A stretch of DNA of 58,812 nucleotides from Armatimonadota bacterium (GTDB lineage: Bacteria > Armatimonadota > Fervidibacteria > Fervidibacterales > Thermosaccharophagaceae), in the NCBI GenBank assembly GCA_025062195.1, contig JANXAS010000019.1, forward strand, positions 1 to 58,812, written 5' to 3'. Position numbers and translations under genes: made by a program. Shown here in pieces: positions 8,876 through 16,611 of this stretch. How positions within the stretch are numbered: position 1 is the stretch's first letter; the number at the start of each line of letters is the position of its first letter. Under the pieces are notes generated by a model. It made no database searches, had not been told where the DNA came from, and saw only the letters and a list, made by a program, of their open reading frames with translations.

Positions 8876-10138
8876 TCACCTGTTATGCCTTTCTGCTGGA
8901 AGGTGTCCTCCCGCCCACATGACACCCCTTCGCAGCAGAACGCCAATCTCTGGCGCTGAGAGAGCTTTCACATCATGCCCAAGGGTGCAGTGAAAGACAC
9001 GCCCATAACGATAACGGTGGACGAAAGCAACTGGATAGCTAAGCCCATCAACTTTTGAGCGCGCAACCGCAAGCACCTCAATTTGTGGCTCCCCAGAAAG
9101 GCATGTGTAAAGCTCATCGTCTGTCTCAAATGATTGCAAGCCCATCGTGACCGGATGGTTTGGATTAACTATCTCAACCTTAAATCTGCCTCTTGGGTCA
9201 TGTGGGCGAAGCTTCGGATCCCAAATTCGCCCGGCAAGTTGAACAAACTCTTCCCAATCCTGCCATGCACCACATGCAAAGTGAAGCACGACCAACCCTT
9301 TACCGCCACCGACAAATTGCTTTATGTTCTCACGGGCAAGCCAACCCGGTGATGTCGTCTCCCAATTCATGAAGTGCAAGATGATGACATCGTAACGATG
9401 CAATGCTTGCGAATCAAGCATGTGTGGGTCTTCAATGACACGAACTGAAATGCGCTTGTCAGCCTCAAGCAGCTTAACAAGTGCTGGTGTTGTCTCACGC
9501 CAGTTGTGTGCTGGATGGTCAACTCCGGTGACGATGAGGGCGTTCACTGTTTCTTTGGGTTTCGCCACAGCGCCCGGTGAGGGAAGCAACTTCCCTGTGC
9601 GCTTTTCCCATAAAACCCTGCGCCTGCTTAGGCGATGCTCACCGTGGCAATCAGTGCATACAAGCGTTTCCGGCTTTGTCCCGTATGATTTCTCAAACCA
9701 CCTCAGGATGACAGATTGAGCCGGGGCATCATGCCTTTTATGGCAGGTAGCACAGAAACTGTTTATAGCATCCTTTGCGAACATAACATCCGGTGGCGTC
9801 TTGTTAAATTCATCACCCCTATGAGCTTCTGATTTGCCATGACAGGACATGCAACCCACATTCGCCTTTGCGTGAATTAGCGATAGCTCCTCTTGAGCAT
9901 AGTTCAAGTGGCACACATAGCATGGTGCATTCACCTTCGGCAATTCCTCAACGCTCTTTTTAGCCTCTTCCAAGCGCGGTGCATCCGGCTTGACTTCCAG
10001 TGGTGGTAAACCCTTAGCAGCGCCAATATGATATCTCATAGTTACACCAATCAAAGCCCACACGGCTATAACATACACCGTTACGATTGCCGAAAGTTTC
10101 ACCGGCTGCAAAGCGTGAGGGTATTTCCATTGGCGCAC
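8876..10138 (-). CDS. Membrane-anchored tetraheme cytochrome c fused to a ThuA-like domain
   Basis: 420 residues with an unusual architecture. Residues 14-34 form a transmembrane anchor. Four haem c motifs follow: CYVCH (73-77), CMSCH (96-100), CATCH (129-133) and CTDCH (161-165), with extra histidines that could be distal ligands. Residues about 198-414 form a ThuA-like (trehalose-utilisation/glutamine amidotransferase-like) flavodoxin fold (ALIVTGVDHPAHNWRETT, YDVIILHFMNW, GKGLVVLHFACGAW, GRVFHCTLGHD). ThuA-type domains occur with sugar-oxidoreductase systems, so the fusion may tie periplasmic sugar chemistry to electron transfer. GTG 10138 is chosen: AGGTGG lies six bases before it, while the ATG two bases upstream is out of frame. 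Function is inferred. Confidence 0.85.
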   Translation of the reverse strand: MRQWKYPHALQPVKLSAIVTVYVIAVWALIGVTMRYHIGAAKGLPPLEVKPDAPRLEEAKKSVEELPKVNAPCYVCHLNYAQEELSLIHAKANVGCMSCHGKSEAHRGDEFNKTPPDVMFAKDAINSFCATCHKRHDAPAQSVILRWFEKSYGTKPETLVCTDCHGEHRLSRRRVLWEKRTGKLLPSPGAVAKPKETVNALIVTGVDHPAHNWRETTPALVKLLEADKRISVRVIEDPHMLDSQALHRYDVIILHFMNWETTSPGWLARENIKQFVGGGKGLVVLHFACGAWQDWEEFVQLAGRIWDPKLRPHDPRGRFKVEIVNPNHPVTMGLQSFETDDELYTCLSGEPQIEVLAVARSKVDGLSYPVAFVHRYRYGRVFHCTLGHDVKALSAPEIGVLLRRGVMWAGGHLPAERHNR

Positions 10139-10555
10139 ATAAAGCCACCTACCTTGTGTTGGTGATCAATTTAGTTCACCTTTGGGAAGCGTTTCGCCAC
10201 AATGCCAGTTTTGAGAGCTTACGCCGTTTTCAAAAGTCAAGGCAACATTTATCCTATGTAGCAGCTGGGACTTGCTCATTACAGCCATTTAAACTTCATC
10301 GCCAACAAGCAACGATGCTACATTGCGAGGGTTTTCATTGTCTCTCGGTTCAAACGGAGGTAATGCTACTTCAGTTTCTTGGAATGGTATTACACTATTT
10401 CAAAGCCAATGTAACACGAGCATATTGCTGTGAAGGCTTTCGCTAAAATGCCTATAACACCGCTGTCTGCATCATGAGAGGATTAAATTCCAGATAAGTT
10501 GGATGCCTACCTGATGAACTGGAATGCTAAATTTGTCCTTTGAAAACGATCTCAC
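10139..10555. other. Spacer upstream of the cytochrome-ThuA gene
   Basis: About 417 bases without a supported gene. A 119-codon plus-strand open frame overlaps the start of the cytochrome-ThuA gene and has no ribosome binding site or motif. The segment 10512-10528 (TGATGAACTGGAATGCT) resembles a piece of the diverged duplicate found at 12351-12444, which may be a remnant of the same repeat. Confidence 0.4.
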
Positions 10556-12307
10556 TTACTCGTGCGAGGAAAGGCATCGGCGCAATGCTCTTGCAACAGC
10601 TACACATCCAATTGCAGTGGGAACTGCCCCAATTAAAAGCCACTTGAGCTGGGAAAGTAATAGCCCGCCTAAAGCTATCAATCCACCGTAGATGAGCATA
10701 ACTCCTCCAACCCATCCTAGCACCCAATACCATTCTATTGGTCTGGGCGGCAACGATGCCGCTTCAGACACAGTGCGCCACCAACCTGGTGGGCGAACTT
10801 TGCGATAGAATGAGACGAGCTTCTCCATAGGCTCTGGTTTCGTGAGCAATGTCACTGCCACCCAAGCAACTTGCACACAGACGATTATGATTATAAGCCG
10901 GTATGGAAAGCCGAGGTCGGTAATGAAGAAGTCAAACGGGGCTAACTTACACCAACCGAGTATGTAAATGATGCTGTTCACGATGAGAGCGGTTGCCATT
11001 GCGCTTATCTCGCTCCACGCGTTGATGCGCCACCAAAGCCAACGCAGCATTGAAACAAGACCGATGCCGGCATTCAATCCTGCAAGCAACATCCAAGCCG
11101 TGCTTATTTGCTGCGTAGCCAATGATGCGCCCACACCAAGTGCGAGTATGAATGCTGTAGCGAGCCGTCCAATTAAGACATAGTGCTTTTCGTCAGCGTC
11201 CGACTTTATGAACGGCTTATAAAAGTCGTTGACGAGATAGCTTGCAGCCCAGTTCATATGTGTGTCCATAGTGCTCATGAATGCGGCGAGCATTGCAGCA
11301 ACCATAATTCCGAGTGCGCCTGTTGGAAGGAGCTTTATCATCATTGCCGGATATGCACCTTCATCTCCCACTTCTTTTGGCATATTTGGCATGAGCAGCA
11401 ACGATGCGAGCGCAACAACTATCCACCACCAAGGTCTTAAAACATAGTGTGCAAATGAGAACCAAAGCACGGATAAGACCGCATTGCGCTCGTCCTTTGT
11501 GGCAAGCATGCGTTGCGCAATATAGCCCTCTCCATCCGGGCGCCCAACTGCCCACCATTGCACGAGAATGTATGTGAGGAAGGCAATCCAAAGATGGCGT
11601 TCTTCGCAGGATGGTAAAAACAGCAGGCGCTTTGCAAGCCCGGCATCCTTTAATTGACTCACTAAGTTAGCCCCACCACCAATTACCTCAAGTGAGGCAA
11701 ATGCCAACCATATTGCTCCTGTCATAGCGAGCGCAAATTGAAGGAAGTCAGTGAGCACAACACCCCACAAGCCAGCAGTGATAGTGTATGCGAAAGCTAC
11801 GGAGATTAAGATGGCAAGCGCCGTAATAGGCTCCCAGCCGAATGTTGTTCGGACAATCTTAACCATGGCATGTATTACCCAGCCCATCACAATTGAGTTT
11901 GCAATTAACGATGTGTAAAGCACCCTAAACCCGCGAAGAATATTGGCTGGTGTGCCACTGTATCTCATCGCTATGAACTCCAAATCAGTGAGTGCCCCGC
12001 TGCGCCTCCAAAGTGGCGCAAACAGAAATGTGCTAAGCATGTTGGCTATTGCCGCGTTCCACCAAAACCAATTCCCAACTATGCCTTGCTTTCTTATGAA
12101 GCCAGTGACTGCCAATGGCGTGTCAGAGGCGAATGTCGTTGCGACCATGCTTGTGCCAGCAAGCCACCAAGGCAATTCTCTGCCGGCTGCAAAATATTGT
12201 GCGATGCTCTGCGCAGCACGCCTTGCCAATGCGCCACCCACACCGAGCGCAAATGCAAAATATAGTCCCACGATGGCATAATCCCATAGTGCCATTTTCC
12301 CGTCCAT
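10556..12307 (-). CDS. Sodium:solute symporter family transporter
   Basis: About 583 residues with roughly 13 hydrophobic helices, matching the SSS/SSF (SLC5-like) family that imports sugars, vitamins or carboxylates with Na+. Recognisable segments are YFAAGRELPWWLAGTSM (helix 1-2 signature), ATTFASDTPLAVTGFIRKQG, and AYTITAGLWGVVLTDFLQF. ATG 12307 is preferred to the upstream TTG (12322) because GGGTGG lies five bases before it. The upstream neighbour on the same strand is an aldo/keto-reductase-like gene 155 bases away. That pairing suggests uptake of a sugar or its oxidation product, but the substrate cannot be named. Confidence 0.88.
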   Translation of the reverse strand: MDGKMALWDYAIVGLYFAFALGVGGALARRAAQSIAQYFAAGRELPWWLAGTSMVATTFASDTPLAVTGFIRKQGIVGNWFWWNAAIANMLSTFLFAPLWRRSGALTDLEFIAMRYSGTPANILRGFRVLYTSLIANSIVMGWVIHAMVKIVRTTFGWEPITALAILISVAFAYTITAGLWGVVLTDFLQFALAMTGAIWLAFASLEVIGGGANLVSQLKDAGLAKRLLFLPSCEERHLWIAFLTYILVQWWAVGRPDGEGYIAQRMLATKDERNAVLSVLWFSFAHYVLRPWWWIVVALASLLLMPNMPKEVGDEGAYPAMMIKLLPTGALGIMVAAMLAAFMSTMDTHMNWAASYLVNDFYKPFIKSDADEKHYVLIGRLATAFILALGVGASLATQQISTAWMLLAGLNAGIGLVSMLRWLWWRINAWSEISAMATALIVNSIIYILGWCKLAPFDFFITDLGFPYRLIIIIVCVQVAWVAVTLLTKPEPMEKLVSFYRKVRPPGWWRTVSEAASLPPRPIEWYWVLGWVGGVMLIYGGLIALGGLLLSQLKWLLIGAVPTAIGCVAVARALRRCLSSHE

Positions 12308-12350
12308 CCAAACCACCCTCAATCAATCGCAGTTACAGATGATTGCGTTA

Positions 12351-12444
12351 TACGAGAATGTGAAATAGCGTCCCTTCCCTTCATGATGAAACAGGAATGC
12401 TTACGAACCTTCAAAAGGCTTGCGAACATTCAACAGAGCTAAAT
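12351..12444. repeat. Diverged 94-bp duplicate, copy 1
   Basis: Aligns without gaps to 13830-13923. The 61 columns from GATGAAAC (12385) on match at 46 positions, and the first part shares TACGAGAAT and ATGATGAAAC. This copy sits between the aldo/keto-reductase-like gene and the symporter, just upstream of the symporter start. It is either an old repeat or a shared regulatory segment. Confidence 0.6.
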
Positions 12445-12462
12445 GTGAAGCGCTTCACTCAC

Positions 12463-13596
12463 TTACACCCACTCCCACCTTCTGAGCCACTCATATTCTT
12501 GTGGCAGCTTAGCCCACATCCTTACAAGGGCACTTTCAAGCTCCGCCTTCTCTTGCGGTGGCAATTCATTCTTTGGGAGGTCAAGTTCCTTTCGTTCCTT
12601 AACAGCAAGAGCGACATTGTCCACCTGCTCAACCGAGATAAGCCCAGGAATGGGTGCTGTTATCACAGGGTTGCAGAGGATATAACGAATAGCTAACCTC
12701 GCTATGCGGTTGTCTTCCTCGTAGTGCGGGTTGCCGGGGGAGCCATCTCCTTTGAAGATAGTCGCGTCAGCAAACGGCTTGATGCCGAAGAAACCACAAT
12801 CACATTCGCGTATGGTATCAAAGAAGCTGCCCTTTGGGACCGCTTTTGTCATGGCTGTGTATGGTAGCACAACAACATCAATTTGGTCTCTAAATGTGCG
12901 CATCATGTATTCAGCCCAAGGACGATCGTGAGTTGAGATGCCACCCGCTCTAACCTTCCCTGACTTCTTAGCTATGTCAAGCGCTTTTGCAATCTCTTCA
13001 GACTCAGCTTCCGTATGTGGATAAACCCATTTGCCATCCGGACCTTGATGCCCATCTATGAGACATGTTATGCGCCACAAGTCAACATAGTCCAAGCCAG
13101 CTTGCTTCATCCCCTCATCAAGTGTTTTAAGGAGAGCTTTCGCCGTCCTATACTCTGGAGAGCGCGCTTCCTTCTCATACCATGAGCAACCAAGATACAT
13201 GCTCTCTCGCCGCCCTTTAAGAGCGCGCGCATACGCGATCACTTCATCTGTTGAACATGCGTCAATGTAGTTGATGCCTCTCTCAATGCATCTTGTAACT
13301 ACATTGTATCGGTTCTTTTGGAACTCAGGTCTGTCTATGTTGCCATACCAACCACCCATCGGTTCACCACCGATGATGAGATGCACACGCTTCCAGTGCC
13401 CACCCAAACATACAGCTGAGACCATCCAACCAGTTTTGCCACATCGCCTATACTCCATGTCTGGGTTGTAGTTAAGTATCTTTGATGCGCCTGCTTGCTC
13501 AACTGCTCCAGGTCGTGAACTGATCACGCTTAGCGATACACCTGCACCAACAGTTGCTTTGATAAATTGGCGGCGGTCAACGAGGTGCTCACCCAT
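12463..13596 (-). CDS. Tat-exported aldo/keto-reductase-like protein
   Basis: 377 residues. The N-terminus is a twin-arginine signal (DRRQFIKATVGAGVSLS, R8-R9), so export in folded form with cofactor is expected. The rest is an aldo/keto-reductase TIM barrel (RRCGKTGWMVSAVCLGG; GINYIDAC; KVRAGGISTHDRPW; VITAPIPGLISVEQVD). The usual catalytic tetrad looks incomplete: Asp is present in YIDAC, but the Tyr of the normal YG-x-x-E motif and the Lys of the following strand (here MYLGCSW) are not evident. It may therefore bind but not reduce the classic substrates, or use another mechanism. ATG 13596 follows GGGGTGA at six bases. Confidence 0.8.
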   Translation of the reverse strand: MGEHLVDRRQFIKATVGAGVSLSVISSRPGAVEQAGASKILNYNPDMEYRRCGKTGWMVSAVCLGGHWKRVHLIIGGEPMGGWYGNIDRPEFQKNRYNVVTRCIERGINYIDACSTDEVIAYARALKGRRESMYLGCSWYEKEARSPEYRTAKALLKTLDEGMKQAGLDYVDLWRITCLIDGHQGPDGKWVYPHTEAESEEIAKALDIAKKSGKVRAGGISTHDRPWAEYMMRTFRDQIDVVVLPYTAMTKAVPKGSFFDTIRECDCGFFGIKPFADATIFKGDGSPGNPHYEEDNRIARLAIRYILCNPVITAPIPGLISVEQVDNVALAVKERKELDLPKNELPPQEKAELESALVRMWAKLPQEYEWLRRWEWV

Positions 13597-14284
13597 TTTA
13601 AATCACCCCTTTTGCTCATGTGTTCAACGACACCTTATAACGCTCTTTTTGTGCCCTGTCAAAATCGCAAGGATAGGTGACAGCATCACAATTTAAGTTG
13701 CGGTCTTGACTTGCTATTGTGAGTTGCTCGCCTTCAATCACTCCTCACACTGTGGTAGCACTGACATTTCGTTCGGTTGCCAATTTGTCGGTCGCAGAGT
13801 TTGCCCATCATCAATTCGCCAGTCACCAATACGAGAATATGACACAGCATCTCCACCCCGTATGATGAAACGGGCACGCTTGCAAACATTCAGAAGGAAT
13901 GCGACCACTTAACAGAGTTAAACTCGTTGGTAACTTCATCATTCGCGGCGAGGATCTTGAAAAACATCCTTTCGGACAAGCCCCAACGCTACAACCCGTT
14001 CAGATGTCAATTTATCATCTACAGGGTTTGCCAACCTCTATTTTGTCAGCCGCTCCTCATTGAAAATGCTGTTTGCGGATAATTCCTCCCAGAACATGCG
14101 GCGTGATTTAGCCAGCGTTCTTTGAGGGGTAAAGCAGCCTCGCCACAGATGCCGTAAAAACCAAATTTTGGCAATTGAGTGCCATTTGGCTCGCAAATGC
14201 AACCGACAAACTTTGCAGTAAAGAGCATGCTCAATTTGCCAGTCGCTTTTTACTACAAGTGTCGTTGGTGACCGTTTTTCCCAG
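13597..14284. other. Long non-coding spacer before repeat A
   Basis: No supported gene. It contains copy 2 of the 94-bp duplicate (13830-13923) and a box ACAAACTTTGCAGTAAAGAGC-like sequence around 14205-14226 that recurs through the window beside repeats. The composition is like other repeat-derived spacers here. It must also hold the promoter of the minus-strand aldo/keto-reductase-like gene. Confidence 0.5.
13830..13923. repeat. Diverged 94-bp duplicate, copy 2
   Basis: Partner of 12351-12444 at a constant offset of 1479 bases, roughly 75 percent identical without gaps. It lies about 235 bases upstream of the start of the aldo/keto-reductase-like gene. If regulatory, it would link this gene with the symporter. 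Confidence 0.6.
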
Positions 14285-14570
14285 CCATGCTATGGGCTTT
14301 AGCCCACAGTAGCTGACGAATTTCTTAGCGCCCTCTTTAGACGGCGAAGAAAATTCTTTTCGGCTCGGCAGTAGCCTCGCCCTCCGATTTTTCCGTCACG
14401 ATCTTTTTCTCATTTCGGAGGGCAAGCCTACCGGCTTGCCGATTTTCCGTTTTAATTTTTCGGCAGAAAATTTTGGCTCGGCAGTAGCATCGCTCTCCCG
14501 TTGGTTCATAGAAAATTTTCGCCGAATGAATTTGGCGCTCATTTGCTTTGCCATCAACCAATGGCTAAAG
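14285..14570. repeat. Interspersed repeat A (286 bp)
   Basis: Nearly identical to 18972-19285: about six substitutions plus one 28-base length difference. Internal parts: a TGGGCT/AGCCCA hairpin (14293-14306), a GEAPAEP-type core (GGCTCGGCAGTAGCCTCGCC, near 14371), the perfect hairpin GGCAAGCC-TACC-GGCTTGCC (14421-14440), and a second core near 14475. It is followed by the recurrent ACAAACTTTGAAGTAAAGAG box (about 14594-14613). It codes for nothing obvious. Confidence 0.9.
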
Positions 14571-14766
14571 CCAGTGGAATGGAGTAAAGCACCAACAAAC
14601 TTTGAAGTAAAGAGTGTTGCCAGTCGCTGATTCATGGTAGCATCTCCCTTTATGGGCAATGCTGTTAAAAAATTTGTGTGGGATTTGCTTTGTGCTCTTT
14701 CTACAAGAAGCCTTTGAGCGGGACAAACTTCATACGTTGGCAAAATCTGGTTTTGAGGTGATGGAC

Positions 14767-16380
14767 ATGAAATTGCAAAACAGGCGTCAGTTCTTAGTGT
14801 CAGCTGGTGATGCGTTGTTGTTTGGATTCCTCCTGCACAACCTTGGTAGTGGTGGCGAAGCACGCCGTTCGCTTAAGGAGGTGATTGGGAAGATGAGTTA
14901 TCAAGAGGGTCCGTTCTTTCCATCCTGGGAGTCGCTCACCAAGGGTTATGAATGTCCGCAATGGTTCCGTGATGCCAAGTTCGGGATATGGGCACATTGG
15001 AGTCCGCAACAAGTCCCAGAGCAAGGCGACTGGTATGCCCGGAACATGTATATCCAAGGTCATCGGCAATACAACTACCATGTGCAGCAATATGGGCATC
15101 CTTCAAAATTCGGCTACAAGGACATTTGTCGTTTGTGGACGCTTGAGAAGTGGGATCCTGGAGGGTTGATGGACTTGTTTGTTCGCGCTGGCGCAAAGTA
15201 TTTTGTTGCGCTCGCAAACCATCACTGCAACTTTGACTGTTGGGACTCAACATACCACGAGTGGAATTCTGTGCGCGTCGGACCAAAGATGGATGTCGTT
15301 GGCATTTGGGCAAAGGTGGCTCGTGAGCGTGGCTTGCGCTTCGGTGCATCTGTGCACACAGCGAGAGCATGGTGGTGGTTTGAAGTTGCTCATGGCAGCG
15401 ATAAAGAAGGTCCACTTGCTGGCATCCCATATGATGGCAACCTGACGAAAGAGGATGGCAAAGGGCAATGGTGGGATGGGCTTGACCCGCAAAAGCTTTA
15501 CTGTCGCACGCACAAGCCCGGTGAGCCGCCAGATGATGAGTATCTGCTCAACTTCTACATGCGTATAAGGGACTTGATAGACAAGTATCGTTTGGACTTG
15601 CTTTACTTTGATGATAGCATTTTACCCTTGAACAATATCTCACCAGAGATTGGGCTTCGCGTTGCTGCTCACTTTTATAACTCAAGCATACTATGGCATG
15701 GCAGGAACGAAGCGGTCATGACGACAAAAGGCTTGCCACTGGAGTTGCGTAAAGCTCTCGTTTGGGATATTGAGCGTGGTCGTGCCGAAAGGATTGAGCC
15801 ATATCCATGGCAGATTGATACAAGCATTGGCGATTGGCACTACCGAAGGAATGACCGCTACAAGACAGCGGGACAAATCGTCCACACACTCGTTGATGTT
15901 GTCAGCAAGAACGGCAACATGCTCCTTAATGTGCCGGGCAAAGGTGATGGGACGATTGATGAAGAAGTAATGCAAGCACTTGAGAGCATAGGCAAGTGGA
16001 TGCAAATTAATGGTGAGGCAATCTATGGCACACGCCCTTGGCTTGACTTTGGCGAGGGACCACAATACAGGTTGGTGAAAGACATTGGTGAGGGAACTTT
16101 CACAGCGAAGGACTTTAGATTCACAGTCAAGGGTAAGACGCTATATGCCATAGCACTCGGTTGGGCAGAGGACGGCAAGTGGCTAATTCGTTCATTGGCA
16201 CGCATCCCGAACGGCAACCGAATTGAGCATGTGGAATTGCTTGGGCACAAAGGCAAGTTGAATTGGACACAGACTGAAGAGGGCTTACTCGTTGAAGCGC
16301 CACAGCAAAAGCCATGCGAGCATGCATATGTGCTCAAGATTGAGGGGGAGGGTTTAAAGCCAGCCACAGCTAAGGCATGA
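14767..16380 (+). CDS. Exported alpha-L-fucosidase, glycoside hydrolase family 29
   Basis: About 537 residues. The N-terminus NRRQFLVSAGDALLFGFLL is a twin-arginine-type signal. The catalytic (beta/alpha)8 domain has the family's landmarks: KFGIWAHWSPQQVP, FVRAGAKYFVALANHHCNFD, and LLYFDDSILPLN, whose first Asp is at the position of the GH29 nucleophile; later NGNMLLNVPGKGDGTID, the highly conserved end of the barrel. A short beta-type C-terminal domain follows (residues about 440-535). ATG 14767 is chosen because GAGGTG lies six bases upstream; ATG 14761 directly abuts that site. The gene is bracketed with the penicillin-acylase homologue by repeats A and B. Confidence 0.9.
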   Translation: MKLQNRRQFLVSAGDALLFGFLLHNLGSGGEARRSLKEVIGKMSYQEGPFFPSWESLTKGYECPQWFRDAKFGIWAHWSPQQVPEQGDWYARNMYIQGHRQYNYHVQQYGHPSKFGYKDICRLWTLEKWDPGGLMDLFVRAGAKYFVALANHHCNFDCWDSTYHEWNSVRVGPKMDVVGIWAKVARERGLRFGASVHTARAWWWFEVAHGSDKEGPLAGIPYDGNLTKEDGKGQWWDGLDPQKLYCRTHKPGEPPDDEYLLNFYMRIRDLIDKYRLDLLYFDDSILPLNNISPEIGLRVAAHFYNSSILWHGRNEAVMTTKGLPLELRKALVWDIERGRAERIEPYPWQIDTSIGDWHYRRNDRYKTAGQIVHTLVDVVSKNGNMLLNVPGKGDGTIDEEVMQALESIGKWMQINGEAIYGTRPWLDFGEGPQYRLVKDIGEGTFTAKDFRFTVKGKTLYAIALGWAEDGKWLIRSLARIPNGNRIEHVELLGHKGKLNWTQTEEGLLVEAPQQKPCEHAYVLKIEGEGLKPATAKA

Positions 16381-16611
16381 TTTCATGAACTGCTGTGGTA
16401 TCAGCACACTGCCTGTAAAACACTATTCCCAAAAAGCTGTTGGCTTATAGTAACTCATGGCAGTGGCTTTGGCTGTGAGCTAAATCCAGTAGCGTAAATG
16501 GGGGAAGGATGTCCACCAAGTGCACCCAGATGACTGCTTTTGCGAGAGCATATTGCTTAGCTCATCCATGATGTTCCCTAACACGCCGTAGCTAAGCTGC
16601 CAGCATGTTCA
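16381..16611. other. Convergent spacer
   Basis: 231 bases between the fucosidase and the convergent acylase gene. No gene, clear terminator or repeat is recognised. Confidence 0.4.

Noticed and set aside
10087-10446. 119-codon plus-strand open frame in the spacer before the cytochrome-ThuA gene
   Set aside because: Overlaps the start of that gene on the other strand and has no motif or usable start signal.
14337-14863. Two minus-strand frames covering repeat A (and counterparts in repeat B)
   Set aside because: They arise from the repeat itself, whose AEP-like reading frame is naturally open; no start signal or homologous domain.
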